Assembly: GCA_963556145.1 (NCBI GenBank)
Contig: OY744463.1
Location: 2,728,001 to 2,792,000 of the forward strand
Length of the DNA stretch: 64,000 nt
From: Hygrocybe punicea
Lineage: Eukaryota > Basidiomycota > Agaricomycetes > Agaricales > Hygrophoraceae
Reading direction: 5' to 3'
This document shows, one piece after another, positions 1-10,307 of this stretch. The translations under genes and the position numbers were made by a program. The first letter of the stretch is position 1. The number at the start of each line of letters is the position of its first letter. Under the pieces are notes generated by a model that had not been told where the DNA came from, did not search any database, and saw only the letters and a program-made list of their open reading frames with translations.

Positions 1-345
1 CCTACCACCTTCCCTTTCTTCTTGAGATGTCCGTCGAACTCATCCGCGCGAGCAAGAGCACGGTCAATAAATATCTCAGTTAGGCAGTTGGTCTGGTTTA
101 ACTCAGATTCAACTTGGACCACGGACAAGTGCAAACGATGACTCACCAGCTGGTGTGCAATGATCGCCCTCTTGGAGAATGCAGTCGTGACCTCGACGGA
201 AGTCCAGGTACCGGCTGCCAGTTTCTCCAACAAAATATCAACGAGGGTAGTCGTGTCAACAGCCCACACTCTCCAGGGACATTGGTAACATCGAGGACGG
301 TGCTCGGAGGGACCGAAATCAACCATTCCTTAGGGGCTGTCTCTG
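1..345 (-). pseudogene. Amidase (acetamidase-type), N-terminal part, cut by window edge
   Basis: Read on the minus strand, this is the start of an amidase-signature hydrolase, a family that cleaves amides to acids and ammonia. Recognisable stretches are KEWLISVPPSTVLDV near 345, then VDILLEKLAAGTWTSVEV and AFSKRAIIAHQL, then a short intron (about 102-151 in plus coordinates), then TNCLTEIFIDRALARADEFD running to the edge. The catalytic Lys-Ser-Ser core would lie beyond base 1. Between the GECG and VDTTTL segments the reading frame changes and the linker expected in this family is missing, with no splice signals that explain it. I therefore call it disrupted. The family call is firm from these motifs; disruption is an inference from one unexplained frame change. 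Confidence 0.65.
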
Positions 346-1101
346 TTGCTTCTCCTCTTCCAGTTCTGTGACATAGATGAGAATAACATCAGGAAAACGT
401 GGAGACCCCGGTAAGGCATGGCGGAGTTGACAATTGCTAATCAGCCGCCCAGCCACTGATCTAATATTACCTCTTCTTACCTTGGCGCAGAATTATTTTA
501 GGCTTAGCTCATGTAATATCGTGCTGGTAAATAAATATCTGGTATTACCATTTCAGTGGCGGAATGGCAACATTTTATCATTTACTGGCATAATGATATG
601 GCCTTAGTATGTCCTTATCATAGTGCCAGCATTCCTGGCAGTGCATGGATGGGGTTACCATGGACTGGAATTATTTTAATGTGAATTCATTTCTGGCAAA
701 TAAATATCTATTATTACATCGGTAGACGACAAATCCCAGTGAAAAGTCGCAAGTTTTAAAAAGATTTAGATATGATAAGTCCTTTTAAATTGGGTTGCAA
801 ATAATAAAATCGTTTCGAGAGAAAAGACAACGATTAAAAATGAATAAACTAACCAAAAATAGAGACTTATGTTCTTGTAGACTCGTACTCACAAAAACTC
901 TTTTTTTGTGTAACTAAGACAAGATGTATCCAATACGAGAATAAATACGAGAACCGCACTGTATGCCTATGATGTCATGGGACTTAACATTTTTTCGTTC
1001 GTTCCGTCCTTGCCACTTCCCTCCTCTACCACCACCACTATCACCATTATGACGACTACCACTAACCGAGCACAGCACCCTCAACAGGCCTGTCGTCGAG
1101 G
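346..1101. other. Intergenic, AT-rich, no gene seen
   Basis: No convincing ORF. A roughly 25-base motif (CTGG, A-rich core, AAATATCT, ATTAC) occurs twice, near 524-547 and 693-717, embedded in AT-rich sequence. This looks like relic repeat DNA or the divergent promoter of the amidase and the kinase. Confidence 0.4.
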
Positions 1102-3064
1102 ATGTCACCCCCGCTCACCGTCCTCCCTAGCGCCCTCCCTCAACTCTCCCGGGCCCTGTCCCTCCTCGGTACCTCCCCGTCTGTCTCCTCCACCTTCTCT
1201 GACATCTCCGTATTGTCTCTCCCCTCTATCCCCTCACCGTGCATATCGCTCGGCCCTCCTCCAGCATCCCGAGCACGCCCTCAAGCAAGACGTCTGCATT
1301 TTTTGGAAGCCCCTTTAGTACCCGCCCCCCTTCGCCAGCGCCCCCACCCAATCATCATCACTACAAATCCTCCTCCCTCGACTCTGTACCCACCCACCAA
1401 GATCCTGCGTCTCTCACAATCCCAACACGTCTCCCAGCTCTCTCTCGCCTTTTCCCCTCGCGCTACCTCACCGATCTCGCCATCGACGTCCCCACCGATC
1501 TCCATCAACATAAACGTGACTTCCTCGACCTTGACACTGAACACCTCCTCATCTCGTCCCCTATCTCGTTTGACGCAGAGTCCCCCCCCTGCCCACCGTC
1601 CCTGGTCCCCTCTCTTTCGTCTTCTCCGTCTTCCACTTCCACCTCCGCCTCCCTACCACCTCCACCACCCATAGACCCTGTATATTATCCAGAGAACCCG
1701 GACTCTGCTCTCGTCCCCGGATCTATTCTTTCCTCTCACACCCCCGGCAGTCGGCCCGCCCCACATCACTCTCATACTCGTGCGTACTCTTGGCCAGGGC
1801 GCGTTCAGCAGTGTCTGGCTCGCCGACGACGCGCGTAGGGGCATATCCAAAAGGTGCTCACATTGCTGGCACGACTCCAGTCGTGGAGGCCCTCCGGGGA
1901 CTTGGCATCACCAAGTCCGCCGAATCCGGTTCGGATCTTCGCAGGGTGGATGTAGGGGTGGGCTCACGGCTTGTCGCGGTCAAGACAATGCCTAGGGCAC
2001 GCGAGCAAGATCGTGACCGCAACAGCGACCGCACGCGCGTCGGGTTCGTCAGGGAGGTGGAGGTCCTCCGGGTGCGCACCTTTTTTCTTTGAATTTTTTA
2101 ATACTCGTGTTATATCCAATGGGATTACTAATGGCTGACAGCGCTGCAGCACATCGCACATCCGGCACTCCTTGGTGCGTTCTCGACGTCGACCCACCAC
2201 GTCCTCGTGCTCCCCCACCTCGTTGGTGGAGACCTCCTCACTCTCGTCAACAACGATGGTGCGTGCGGTGCCCTGAGCGAGAGCACGCTCCAGCGTATGT
2301 GGTGCGAGCTCTGTAGTGCCGTTGCATGGATGCACAGCGTCGGGCTCGTGCACCGCGACATCAAGCTTGAAAGTGAGCATATCTTGTTTCCACCATCACA
2401 TTCACCCTCTTAATATTTTTTCTCTGCACACGCAGATATCCTCCTCGTTGCCCCCCTAGACCCGCTGCCCCCATCCTCACGCATATTGACGCAGCTAGGC
2501 AATTTTGGACTGGCGCGTTTCGTGGATCCCCGTGCGCCTCGCCTACGCACCCGCTGTGGCAGCGAGGCCTACACCACTCCAGAGCTCGTCACGGCTGGCC
2601 GCGGATACGATGCACGTGCAACGGACGCTTGGGCGTGTGGCGTCGTGCTGTTCGCGGTTTGTGTACGGCGATTGCCATTTGGGGATGGCGTAGACGCAGA
2701 TGCAGGCGAAGGAACGGGGATCCGTGGGGAGCCAGGTTCGTTGGGGCGGCAGGGATATGGGTATAGTGAGGCGCAAAGAGCAGAGGGGGAGATGATGGAG
2801 GGGAAGGGTGGGTGGGCAGAGAGGAGGCGGATTGCGCGGGGAGAGTATGAGTGGCCGTCTGTGCTAGTGCTGGGGAGGGGGTGGCGAGACAGAACAGGTG
2901 GCAACCGGAGAGCAGGGGAGCCGGAATGGGGAGCCGGAATGGGCACAGGGGACGGGGAGTGCAGATTTAGTTTTAATCTAAATGCGGCAGCGTTTAGGCC
3001 AATGACGCCTGGTCAATTTAAATGTTGGCCCATCCCTTTGGATCAGTTACTTCCTTGCTGGTGA
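1102..3064 (+). CDS. Ser/Thr protein kinase-like protein with NFG motif and missing C-lobe end
   Basis: The N-terminal part is Ser/Pro-rich and split by introns (candidates 1179-1264 and 1605-1692). The kinase domain begins at LVRTLGQGAFSSVWLADDA (P-loop), continues after a 46-bp intron (1835-1880) with the VAVK lysine, and after an intron ending at 2147 with the helix region (HIAHPALLGAF). The catalytic loop is VHRDIKLENILL, its Asn restored by splicing at about 2371-2436. The expected DFG reads NFG (LGNFGLARFVDP). The APE-like segment (SEAYTTPELV) and the subdomain IX Asp-x-Trp (DAWACGVVLFAV) are present. After RRRIARGEYEWP the subdomain XI Arg block is absent and the ORF runs into unrelated sequence. 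Fungal Prr-type kinases are the closest resemblance I can offer. The loss of the metal-binding Asp and of the C-lobe end suggests a pseudokinase or decaying gene. The exact start is uncertain. Confidence 0.7.
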
Positions 3065-3922
3065 ATTAAAATACATTGTACTCACAGTAACTTCAGCAAA
3101 TGCTGAAGTGAGTTGACATGCAGAAATTAAGCCAAGGGATCATTTATTGTACCTCAAAACATCTTCCACAACCTTGAAATAAGAAGCAAGAGCAGGATGA
3201 AGAGAGAATAGAAAAAAAATAAGACACTGTCAGGGAGGGTCAACTATCCGTTTAGAGAAACGGACATGAGAACATACAGCTTAATTTCCCGTTTCAAACG
3301 GTAGATTTCCCGTTTCAAATGCGCTTCGCGCCTTTCCGCCGCCTTTCGCCACTGTTTCTCTTGCCCCGCCTCGGACTGGTCGTCTGGTAGCCGGCCGATC
3401 GCTATGAATCCGTCAGTATGGTTTCATTCCGGGGTAATGGGACTCGGACTTACTGATATTAAATTGATCACCTCTGAAGTCATTCAGGGTGCAGGCGTTC
3501 ATCTGGATATGTTGAGCGCGGTTGAATGACATAGGACAAGATAGAAATGGTTGGAATACTGAGTAGGCGAGAAACTACTAGAAACAGCGCGGATCTGACG
3601 AAGGTAGTAATGTCTTAGTCTGATGGGGGAAAAGAAAGAAAAAATCGGAGTTAACTTTAAATCAGTAATAGTGCGACTGACAACAAACTCACAAAACTCA
3701 CTCGCTCGTGCCTCTTCGGACACTACCCGACCCCTCGACGATCATCCACGGCAATCCAAAGAGTACGCTCTATCCTGCGCGACGTTGAAACGGTGAACTT
3801 GGCTTCATCATGATGAAGCTTGAGGCCAAGGCCTTGAGCTAGATCTAGAGCTTGGGCTTGAGCTTGAAGCGCTTCCAGCTTGCCACGGCCGAAAGCAAAT
3901 TTCCTTAGTTGAGTCATACCAT
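3065..3922. other. Intergenic, hairpin and CTTGAG-rich run
   Basis: No gene recognised. At 3091-3108 there is a perfect 8-base inverted repeat around AA (CTTCAGCA/TGCTGAAG). Around 3806-3880 the sequence is rich in CTTGAG/CTTGAA words. The N-terminal CAND1 exons expected upstream of the next feature are not found here. Confidence 0.4.
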
Positions 3923-5205
3923 AGCGTTGAAGACCATCACTGCCGAGCTACCGCCAGATGGGAAGATTGCTGCGACGGCGTGCGCCAAGTTAACACCCAA
4001 ACTTCTTGCACAAGTATCCAATGTATGTATTGTTTCCACCACGTTCGGCAGTCCTCAACTAATATAACACCATTACAGCCAGATACCCCACCTGAAACAC
4101 TGATTGAAACCCTCTCTATTCTGTCCATCCTAATCAGCCGATTCCCCTCCAACCTATCCAGCACCACTTTAAACCCACAACCACTAACCGTTCTAGCTCC
4201 TTTGTTGGCCCACCAACGTCCGGTTGTTCGAAAACGCGCCATCATCACCCTCGCGCAGTTCATCCCAACATCTCAACCCGAGCTATTTGGGGGACTTCTG
4301 AAATCCTTTGTGTACCCCTTTCTTACCACTTCGGCAAGTGTAGAAAAGCAACGCACAACTTCGCAGCTCGTGGCGGCTGTGGCGAGACATTCAGCGTTGC
4401 AAATTGCGCCTGTACTGGGAGATATCGTTCCGGGGATTTTGAAAGCAGTTCAAAAAGATGACGAGCTCCGAGAGAGTGGACTTCAGGCAAATTTGTGTTC
4501 ATCAAGGCAAGTCATCGTACTGACGTGAAGATATGGCAGGCTCTGGAAGCACTCGTACTTCGGTGCCCTGCCGAGATCACTCTCTTCCTCAACTCAATCG
4601 TGCTGGTTGGGAATCAGTTCATTAAACATGATCCGGTAAGTTCTTGGCACGACAATCGATGTTTTCATTCCTGTTGACCATCGTAACAACAGAATTATGC
4701 TGGTGATGAGGGAGACGAAGACGAAGACATGGCTGACGCCGAAGGCGATGATGACGACGACGACGCAGGGCTCGATGGGTGAGTGTAATATATATCTCAA
4801 TTACATTTTGCCTCTGAAACATGGTCTTGGATCAGGTACTCTGACGACGAAGACACTTCTTACAAAATACGCCGGTCAGCCACCAAATTGCTGGCGGCCA
4901 TTGTGAGCACGCGCCCAGAACTTCTTGTGTCGATATACAAGGAAGTGTCACCTGTCCTCATCTCCCGCTTTGGTGATCGCGAAGAGACAGTCCGCCTTGA
5001 AGTTTGGGCAACCTATGTCGTGCTTCTCAACCAGACAGCCGTCTATAGCGGCCATCCTCAAGCCAAGGATGCCGATTCCAATATCCGCGGAAAGAGGAAA
5101 CGTGATAATGAGACTATGGATGTCGAAGAGTCTCCTTACACGCTTTTGCGGAGCCAGGTGCCTTCACTATCCAAGGCACTTCTAAGTCAATTCAAGTCTG
5201 TAGAA
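3923..5205 (+). pseudogene. CAND1: CAND1 (TIP120) internal fragment
   Basis: CAND1 is a HEAT-repeat protein that binds unneddylated cullins and exchanges SCF substrate receptors. The exons 3923-4022, 4079-4486, 4540-4635, 4693-4778 and 4836-5205 join in frame. They give LKTITAELPPDGKIAATACA, RPVVRKRAIITLAQFIP, an acidic loop (DPNYAGDEGDEDEDMADAEG), the typical YSDDEDTSYKIRRSATKLL, AIVSTRPELL and VSPVLISRFGDREE. These match the region from about residue 125 to 480 of the roughly 1,200-residue protein. The N-terminal HEAT repeats and the whole C-terminal half are absent: homology ends at SLSKALLSQFKS near 5205, and the open frame continues to 5613 without CAND1 features. The intron 4487-4539 starts with GC. 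I read it as a truncated duplicate with an intact copy expected elsewhere. Confidence 0.85.
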
Positions 5206-5627
5206 AAAAAAGTTAGACCCATAGACGTCTTATTAAACGCATGTCCAGTCGGAGTTTCACTCCAAGCGCCAACATCACAAGTTCCAGGCCTCAACACACA
5301 CCAATACGGCTGCAACGAGATAGCCTTGATGTCCCGGCGCACCATCCGGTACCGTAAGTCGTGCAACCGCGGAAGCGCGCTAGCAATGTTACGCACGCGA
5401 CCACTGGGGGGCGTCGCCCCGTCCAGAAAACCTCAGCGGAGCTGGCGGCGCGAGGCCAGACGATCGAATCGAGGTTCTCTGGAGAAGATTATTCGGTCCA
5501 AAGCAATTGTTCGCCTGCATCGACAAGGCGAGATTTTTAATTATGTGACAAAATTTTCAGCAGACGAAACACGGTCTTACCGCCAAGAACAAGTTGCGTC
5601 TGTGATGAGATGATGTTTACGAGAGGA
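5206..5627. other. Unrecognised sequence after the CAND1 break
   Basis: An open frame continues from the CAND1 fragment to 5613 but is Arg-rich, low in hydrophobic periodicity and unlike HEAT repeats. It is probably not translated as protein in its present form. Confidence 0.35.
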
Positions 5628-6790
5628 TCAAAGGTGTATGACTGGAAGTTGATATCCACCAAAATCGGCTAAAATGAGTTCGTGGGAGGGAAATGGATTA
5701 AGGGAAAGGCAATATTTGGGGACATGTACGGCAGCGGTATCGTCAGTCCGGTATGGAGTGAATCCTGTGAGTTGGGCGGCCGGTGAAGAACTGCTGGCTC
5801 TCCGTTCCAGGTCGTAGAAGACGAGGGCCAGAAGATGGCCGTCAATGATGAATTCCTGTGTTATAGTGGTCTGCAAAGCTAATTAATAGACACGTGGATC
5901 AGTATACGGCGAGCATGTGGAAAACATCTGTGGTGTATGCGTACTTGCATCAAGCCATCGACTCCTGCTGAGAGACGATTCTGTGTGAAGGAACCTTCGC
6001 CATATCGCCATAGATATACTAGACGCGACTAGTTGAAGAGTTTCGGCCTCCTCGGAGATGCGAGCCTTTCCAACATAGACCCGGTAACGCACTTGGCTGA
6101 AGAAGGCCATGGGGCATTGAAAGTGACGGAACCATGAAAACCATGGAGTGTGGGCAGGCTATGAATATCGTCAATTGATGGGAGGGATAGTTTAATTTGA
6201 ATGGTGATCGGTGAGAGTGAACGGAGAGATGTGGCTCTCAAGGCGTCGAATGACAAGTTGTATGATGACATTCCCTCAGCCCAAAGGCACAGGCTGGATA
6301 TTTTGTTTGTTGTTGGGGATGTAGGTGACGGAAAAACACTACTTCGCCTCGCGGAAGGAGCCTGATCGAAGAAACGTGCTCGGTTCACGGGAGTTTCCAG
6401 TTTGCGACCTGCGATGACCCAGAAGATGCACCGCGACTCACTGGCGGATAGGAATTGGCTTCACATTCCATGTTGAAAAACGTCACAGCAGATGTAGAAG
6501 CTGTGTTGGACATCTCGGTGTTCGAAAGTAAAGGTTGATGAGGGCGAGCTGCGTGATACAGGCGATGACGAGAGCACCACGCTCCCGATTTCGTTGTTTG
6601 AAGGTAAGGGTGAGTGGCGGTGAGGTGATTCGATAGAGAATGGTGCTGTGGAATATGAATCGAAGATAGCACTGCATGGCTGCAAGGGAGGGTGCGAAGG
6701 ACTCTCGAACTTGAAGTCGCCGGAAGAAAATCCTGGGGATGGGGGTGAAGGAGAAAGACGGGGAACCGGGTCCACCGGCATCGCCATCGG
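5628..6790 (-). CDS. Unrecognised multi-exon protein, possibly a transcription factor C-terminal region
   Basis: Minus-strand frames chain into a plausible fungal protein. A Ser/Pro-rich stretch (PRLSPSPPSPGFSSGDFKFE, near 6760) is followed by YPPVSRGASSGSSQVANWKL, then PTSPTTNKISSL. A compact domain follows with TIQIKLSLPSIDDIHSLPTL, GSVTFNAPW, RVYVGKARISEEAETLQ, SLSRSRWLDASTHT and, after an intron, TITQEFIIDGHLLALVFYDL, ending at 5628. Codon use and hydrophobic patterning look genuine, and several junctions have GT-AG sites. The folded C-terminal part reminded me of the C-terminal region of fungal TEA/ATTS- or CP2-type regulators, but no DNA-binding domain is visible, so I give no function. 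The N-terminus is unresolved and the gene may be broken. Confidence 0.4.
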
Positions 6791-7071
6791 GAGGGATCAA
6801 TGCACCAGATTCGCACAGGTCTTCTGCCTTTACGGTGGCTAACAAACCACTTTCGAGGAAAAGCTCTTCGCCTCCTGTTACCAAATGGAACTCTGCATAT
6901 ATTGCTGCGGAAAATAGAAACAGGAGAAAAAAACCATACCTCTGACCAAGTTTTGAATGGATCACAGCTATTATTAGTATCAGAGGTAAGTCATGACATC
7001 TCGTTAGTCAGTAAATAATTTACCTGGTTGGGCTATTTCCCAGCCACCTCCGCAGTCCTATTGATACACGT
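6791..7071. other. Intergenic, nothing recognised
   Basis: A short stretch with a hydrophobic minus-strand reading (FFLLFLFSAAIYA near 6900-6935) that could be an upstream exon of the preceding gene. I cannot connect it by clear splice sites. Confidence 0.3.
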
Positions 7072-8680
7072 CTAAACCGGACTACCGCATTTCAAAAGTT
7101 CATGTGTTCGTGAACCAAGCAGAAATAGTTGGAGGGCGCAAGAATAATCCGGAAGTTCTTTGCGACCACGGCAGCGGCACTGTTGGATGAGATCCAAACC
7201 CAAAGCGTCCAGCGTGGAATTTTGGTCCCGAAAATTTGGCAACACGAACATGACAGTGTTCTTATCCAAAGTCACTTTGTGATTTAAAACAATTTCTAAC
7301 AACAATGTTGTGAGCAAACAGGACATCGTGTCAGCACTAACCGACCTTCCCACACAACAGGCGTCTTCCCCACCGCCAAAAGTGCATGATGCGTCCCCTG
7401 CGTGAAAACATCCAACGCTTCCTCCAGCGTCTGTCCACTTCGCTTCAATTCTGCCTGTGTCTCGTTGTCGTTCGCATAACAGTTCGTGTTCCATTCATCG
7501 CCACGCTGAAAATTTTGATGGCAGAGTCTTCGCCACGACAGAGATGAGCGAAGCAGTGAAGTTGGCCACTCCGGGGGATGCAATGCGCAGTTGGCCAGCA
7601 GGAGGTTCATTGGCGGAGTTACACGCGATATATTCCGGGTGTGAGGCGGAAATAGCTGCAGTATGACCTGGGGTGTCTATCTCCTGCATGTTATTTGATG
7701 GTACATACAGCCTGCGTATTGGGGCGGGGAAAGCCCACCATTAGGAAGTCAATGCCTCGCTACAGAGGGAGTCTGGTCAGGGTACACTCTACGTGAGGGG
7801 AGGGTCGTGCTCACGGCACCGGCATATACGACAATATCTTGCACGTCGCCGGGGGTGTACACCTCGTTCGACGAATATGCCCCAGTTCGGGAAACTCGGC
7901 AATAGAGAGGGGAAAGCTTTGGCTGTCTGATGTGCCAACAGAACATGTTGATCTGTCGAAGAGCGTGGTTAAGACGAACAACCATATCGAGAGGCGGAGC
8001 GGGCCTTGACATAACTCATAGCATCTAGGGTTCGTTGTATGTCGGGTATAGGGAAACTATGATGATGTAGATGTCGTGCATGGGTTGAGATTATGAGGAA
8101 ATAAAACGAAGGAAGCTTACAAGTGTCGTGCTGCATCGAGCATAAAACCCCGATAGGGCTGTGCAAATCAATCAAGAGTCATAAATCTACACTAAACTTG
8201 AGAAAATGGCGTGCAAATGCAGGGTTATCCGAGGTTTTAACGGGACTCTCGAGGTGTAAATATCGCCCCCCGTGTAATACCAAAGCTGGGCAAATGTGGT
8301 CAAGCCACGCAAAAGACCTGGAGTCGAAGGCGCGGTCAGAGAGGCGGCTGAGCCATCGCTGGATATAATCAGCGAGTGTGTCTCCACCCCGTTGGATATT
8401 GCTCCGCACGGGAGTCCTACCAACAATCGAAATATTCAGCGATGATAAGAACTTCGCCCCATCAATGGCATGTGGTCTGATGCTCCCTGGCCAACGATAA
8501 GATGTTGTGCGAGGTACAACTTGTTCGCAGGACGGCGTCTGTCAAATCCTGTGGTGAATTTGCAATGTCGACTGTGATGGTGAAATTGGGTGATGGTTTC
8601 AATCTCCCTGCCAACCTCAGAAATGCAAAGAACGCCCAGCCAGCGACAGGCCAAGGCGAAGAACAGGGAGCCGCACACTT
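7072..8680 (-). pseudogene. GH20 beta-N-acetylhexosaminidase, frameshifted and truncated
   Basis: GH20 enzymes release terminal N-acetylglucosamine and in fungi take part in chitin turnover outside the cell. Matching segments appear in the right order on the minus strand but in several frames. They are FTITVDIANSPQDLTDAV (near 8590), GLLRGLTTFAQLWYYTGGDI (near 8290), FPIPDIQRTLDAMSYVK (near 8020), GAYSSNEVYTPGDVQDIVVY (near 7850), EIDTPGHTAAISASHPEYIA (near 7670), ANEPPAGQLRIASPGVANFT, KTLPSKF, FQRGDEWNTNCYANDNETQ (near 7495) and LNHKVTLDKNTV (near 7270). The catalytic Asp-Glu pair is still present in RGDEW, but the first Gly of the usual GGDE is Arg. Some frame changes could be introns, but several have no splice sites, and the C-terminal end beyond the HKVTL segment is unrecognisable. 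There is no intact signal peptide. Family identity is firm; the gene is a decayed copy. Confidence 0.8.
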
Positions 8681-8709
8681 GGTGACACGGTCTTCCAGAC
8701 AATGATCCG

Positions 8710-9302
8710 CAGCACGGACCAGACTCCAGAAGTGGAAATCAACGATGAGTCTACATCGCAGCTTGTCGTGTACTCCAACGCAACTCCCGAGCTGGACCGT
8801 TCTGCGCAAACGCCACAACATACTATACACCGTAGACAATGATCCCCGCCACGCCACCACGCCGAGGCTGCGAAGCACTTCAAGAAGAGGTCACGAGAGG
8901 ATGACCTGATTGTTACTTGCGCAAGCAACTGGCTCTGCAGAGTGAGTTGTGCACGCAGTACGAGGTGGACTCGCGTGCGCGTGACGAGCTCGTTGAGGTG
9001 CTCGGGAAGCAGGTAGATGTCGCGGAACGGGAGATGGAGAAGCGATGCAATGTATTAAAAGGCTGGGAGAAGGAGAAGGGGGGGAGCTGGAGCGCGCATG
9101 TAAGCACCTTGAGGAGGTAGATCAAAGTCGGCAGGAGAGTATGGCGCGGAGTGTCATGGACAAGGCCAGTGGGGAGGTCTTGCGGATGCTGCATCGGCTG
9201 ATTGCGGGGCTCGAGCGAGAGAAGAAGGATGCCGAGAGACGAGAGGAGGGGCTGAGGGAGGAGGGAGGGACGGTGGAGGCTTTGGTGAAGGAAAAGACCT
9301 AA
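8710..9302 (+). pseudogene. Coiled-coil protein fragment with a frameshift in a G run
   Basis: The plus strand encodes a strongly heptad-like segment: LRKQLALQSELCTQYEVD, ARDELVEVLGKQVDVAEREM, EKRCNVLKGWEKEK, then in another frame GELERACKHLEEVDQSRQES, KASGEVLRMLHRLIAGLERE and EGLREEGGTVEALVKEKT. The frame changes exactly at a run of seven Gs (9078-9084), so a single-base slip explains it. The ORF stops at 9300-9302 and upstream coding is not clear. The family resembles long coiled-coil proteins seen in mushrooms, but I cannot name it. It is either a real frameshift or a homopolymer sequencing error. Confidence 0.5.
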
Positions 9303-10107
9303 CCAGTAGCACGATGCCGTTGTTCTTGTCTTCGCACGTCCGTTCTCATGGCCCTGCTTGTTGCTGTCGCCGTTCTGTACGCCCGCGCCCATTGCACGAT
9401 GTGCACTTATCGTCGCCCCAGAGGGACGTTACTGCGCGGATATTGGCTCTGAACGGGTGCATAAGCCATGGTTTAATCTGTATATTTTATCATCACACCT
9501 GAAAGCCCGGGCGTGGGTGCACCACCGCCTTGGTGTTGTCTTCGTCCTCTTCATGGTCTCCTGTTGGTACCCACTCCACGTCGGCGTTCTCGTCGTCGTC
9601 GTCGTAGGCATGTTGGTTTTTTCGTAGTTCGTCGCCGGCGTCGTTGATGCGGTCTAGTGAGCTAGCAGCGGGGAAGTCGGGCTGGGATCTACTGACCGGC
9701 TTTCATAGGTCCTTCCTTCCTTCACTCTGCTTGCCTCCCTCTCGCTTCCTCGCTGTCATCATCATCCTTGTTGTTTACCGCTGCTGTTGTCGTCTGGGCC
9801 CGTTTCTGGCAAGTTGTTCTTTCAGATAATGAGTAGTGGTTTTCAAAGTACACAGAAACTTACCTCACGAACGAATGGGACGTCTATGAAGTAGAATACA
9901 CAGTAAAATTAGAAAGAATCCAAACCTACCTACCCACGATTGGAACCCGTGTAAATCCGTACACAGGTACGGTGTAGAGGTGTGGCCGCAAAAGTCCGAA
10001 CCGTACCCCAAGCTGTGGGTAACAACCCATGAATCTTAGTCAAACAAGAGGAACTTATCCAGATACTATACACCAACTATACACCAACCATACACTGAAC
10101 AACGAAT
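9303..10107. other. Intergenic, repeat-like sequence before the assembly gap
   Basis: No gene recognised. From about 9950 the sequence resembles a transposon end. A TAGAGGTGTG motif (near 9974) is followed by CCGAACCGTACC, and is preceded by ACACAGGTACGG, giving short opposed GGTACGG/CCGTACC words. At 10065-10097 an ATACACCAAC(T/C) unit is repeated. The gap probably lies in or beside a repeat. Confidence 0.35.
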
Positions 10108-10307
10108 NNNNNNNNNNNNNNNNNNNNNNNNNNNNNNNNNNNNNNNNNNNNNNNNNNNNNNNNNNNNNNNNNNNNNNNNNNNNNNNNNNNNNNNNNNNNN
10201 NNNNNNNNNNNNNNNNNNNNNNNNNNNNNNNNNNNNNNNNNNNNNNNNNNNNNNNNNNNNNNNNNNNNNNNNNNNNNNNNNNNNNNNNNNNNNNNNNNNN
10301 NNNNNNN
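10108..10307. other. Assembly gap of 200 Ns
   Basis: Exactly 200 unknown bases, the usual size for a gap of unknown length. Any frame drawn across it is meaningless. The 3' end of the next minus-strand gene falls into it. Confidence 1.

Noticed and set aside
8436..8928. Long minus- and plus-strand ORFs over the GH20 N-terminus
   Set aside because: Only one short segment per frame matches GH20; the rest are shadows of a frameshifted gene.
8913..9392. A 159-codon minus-strand ORF rich in Leu, Ser and Pro
   Set aside because: Antisense shadow of the coiled-coil segment; the sense strand has the clear heptad pattern.
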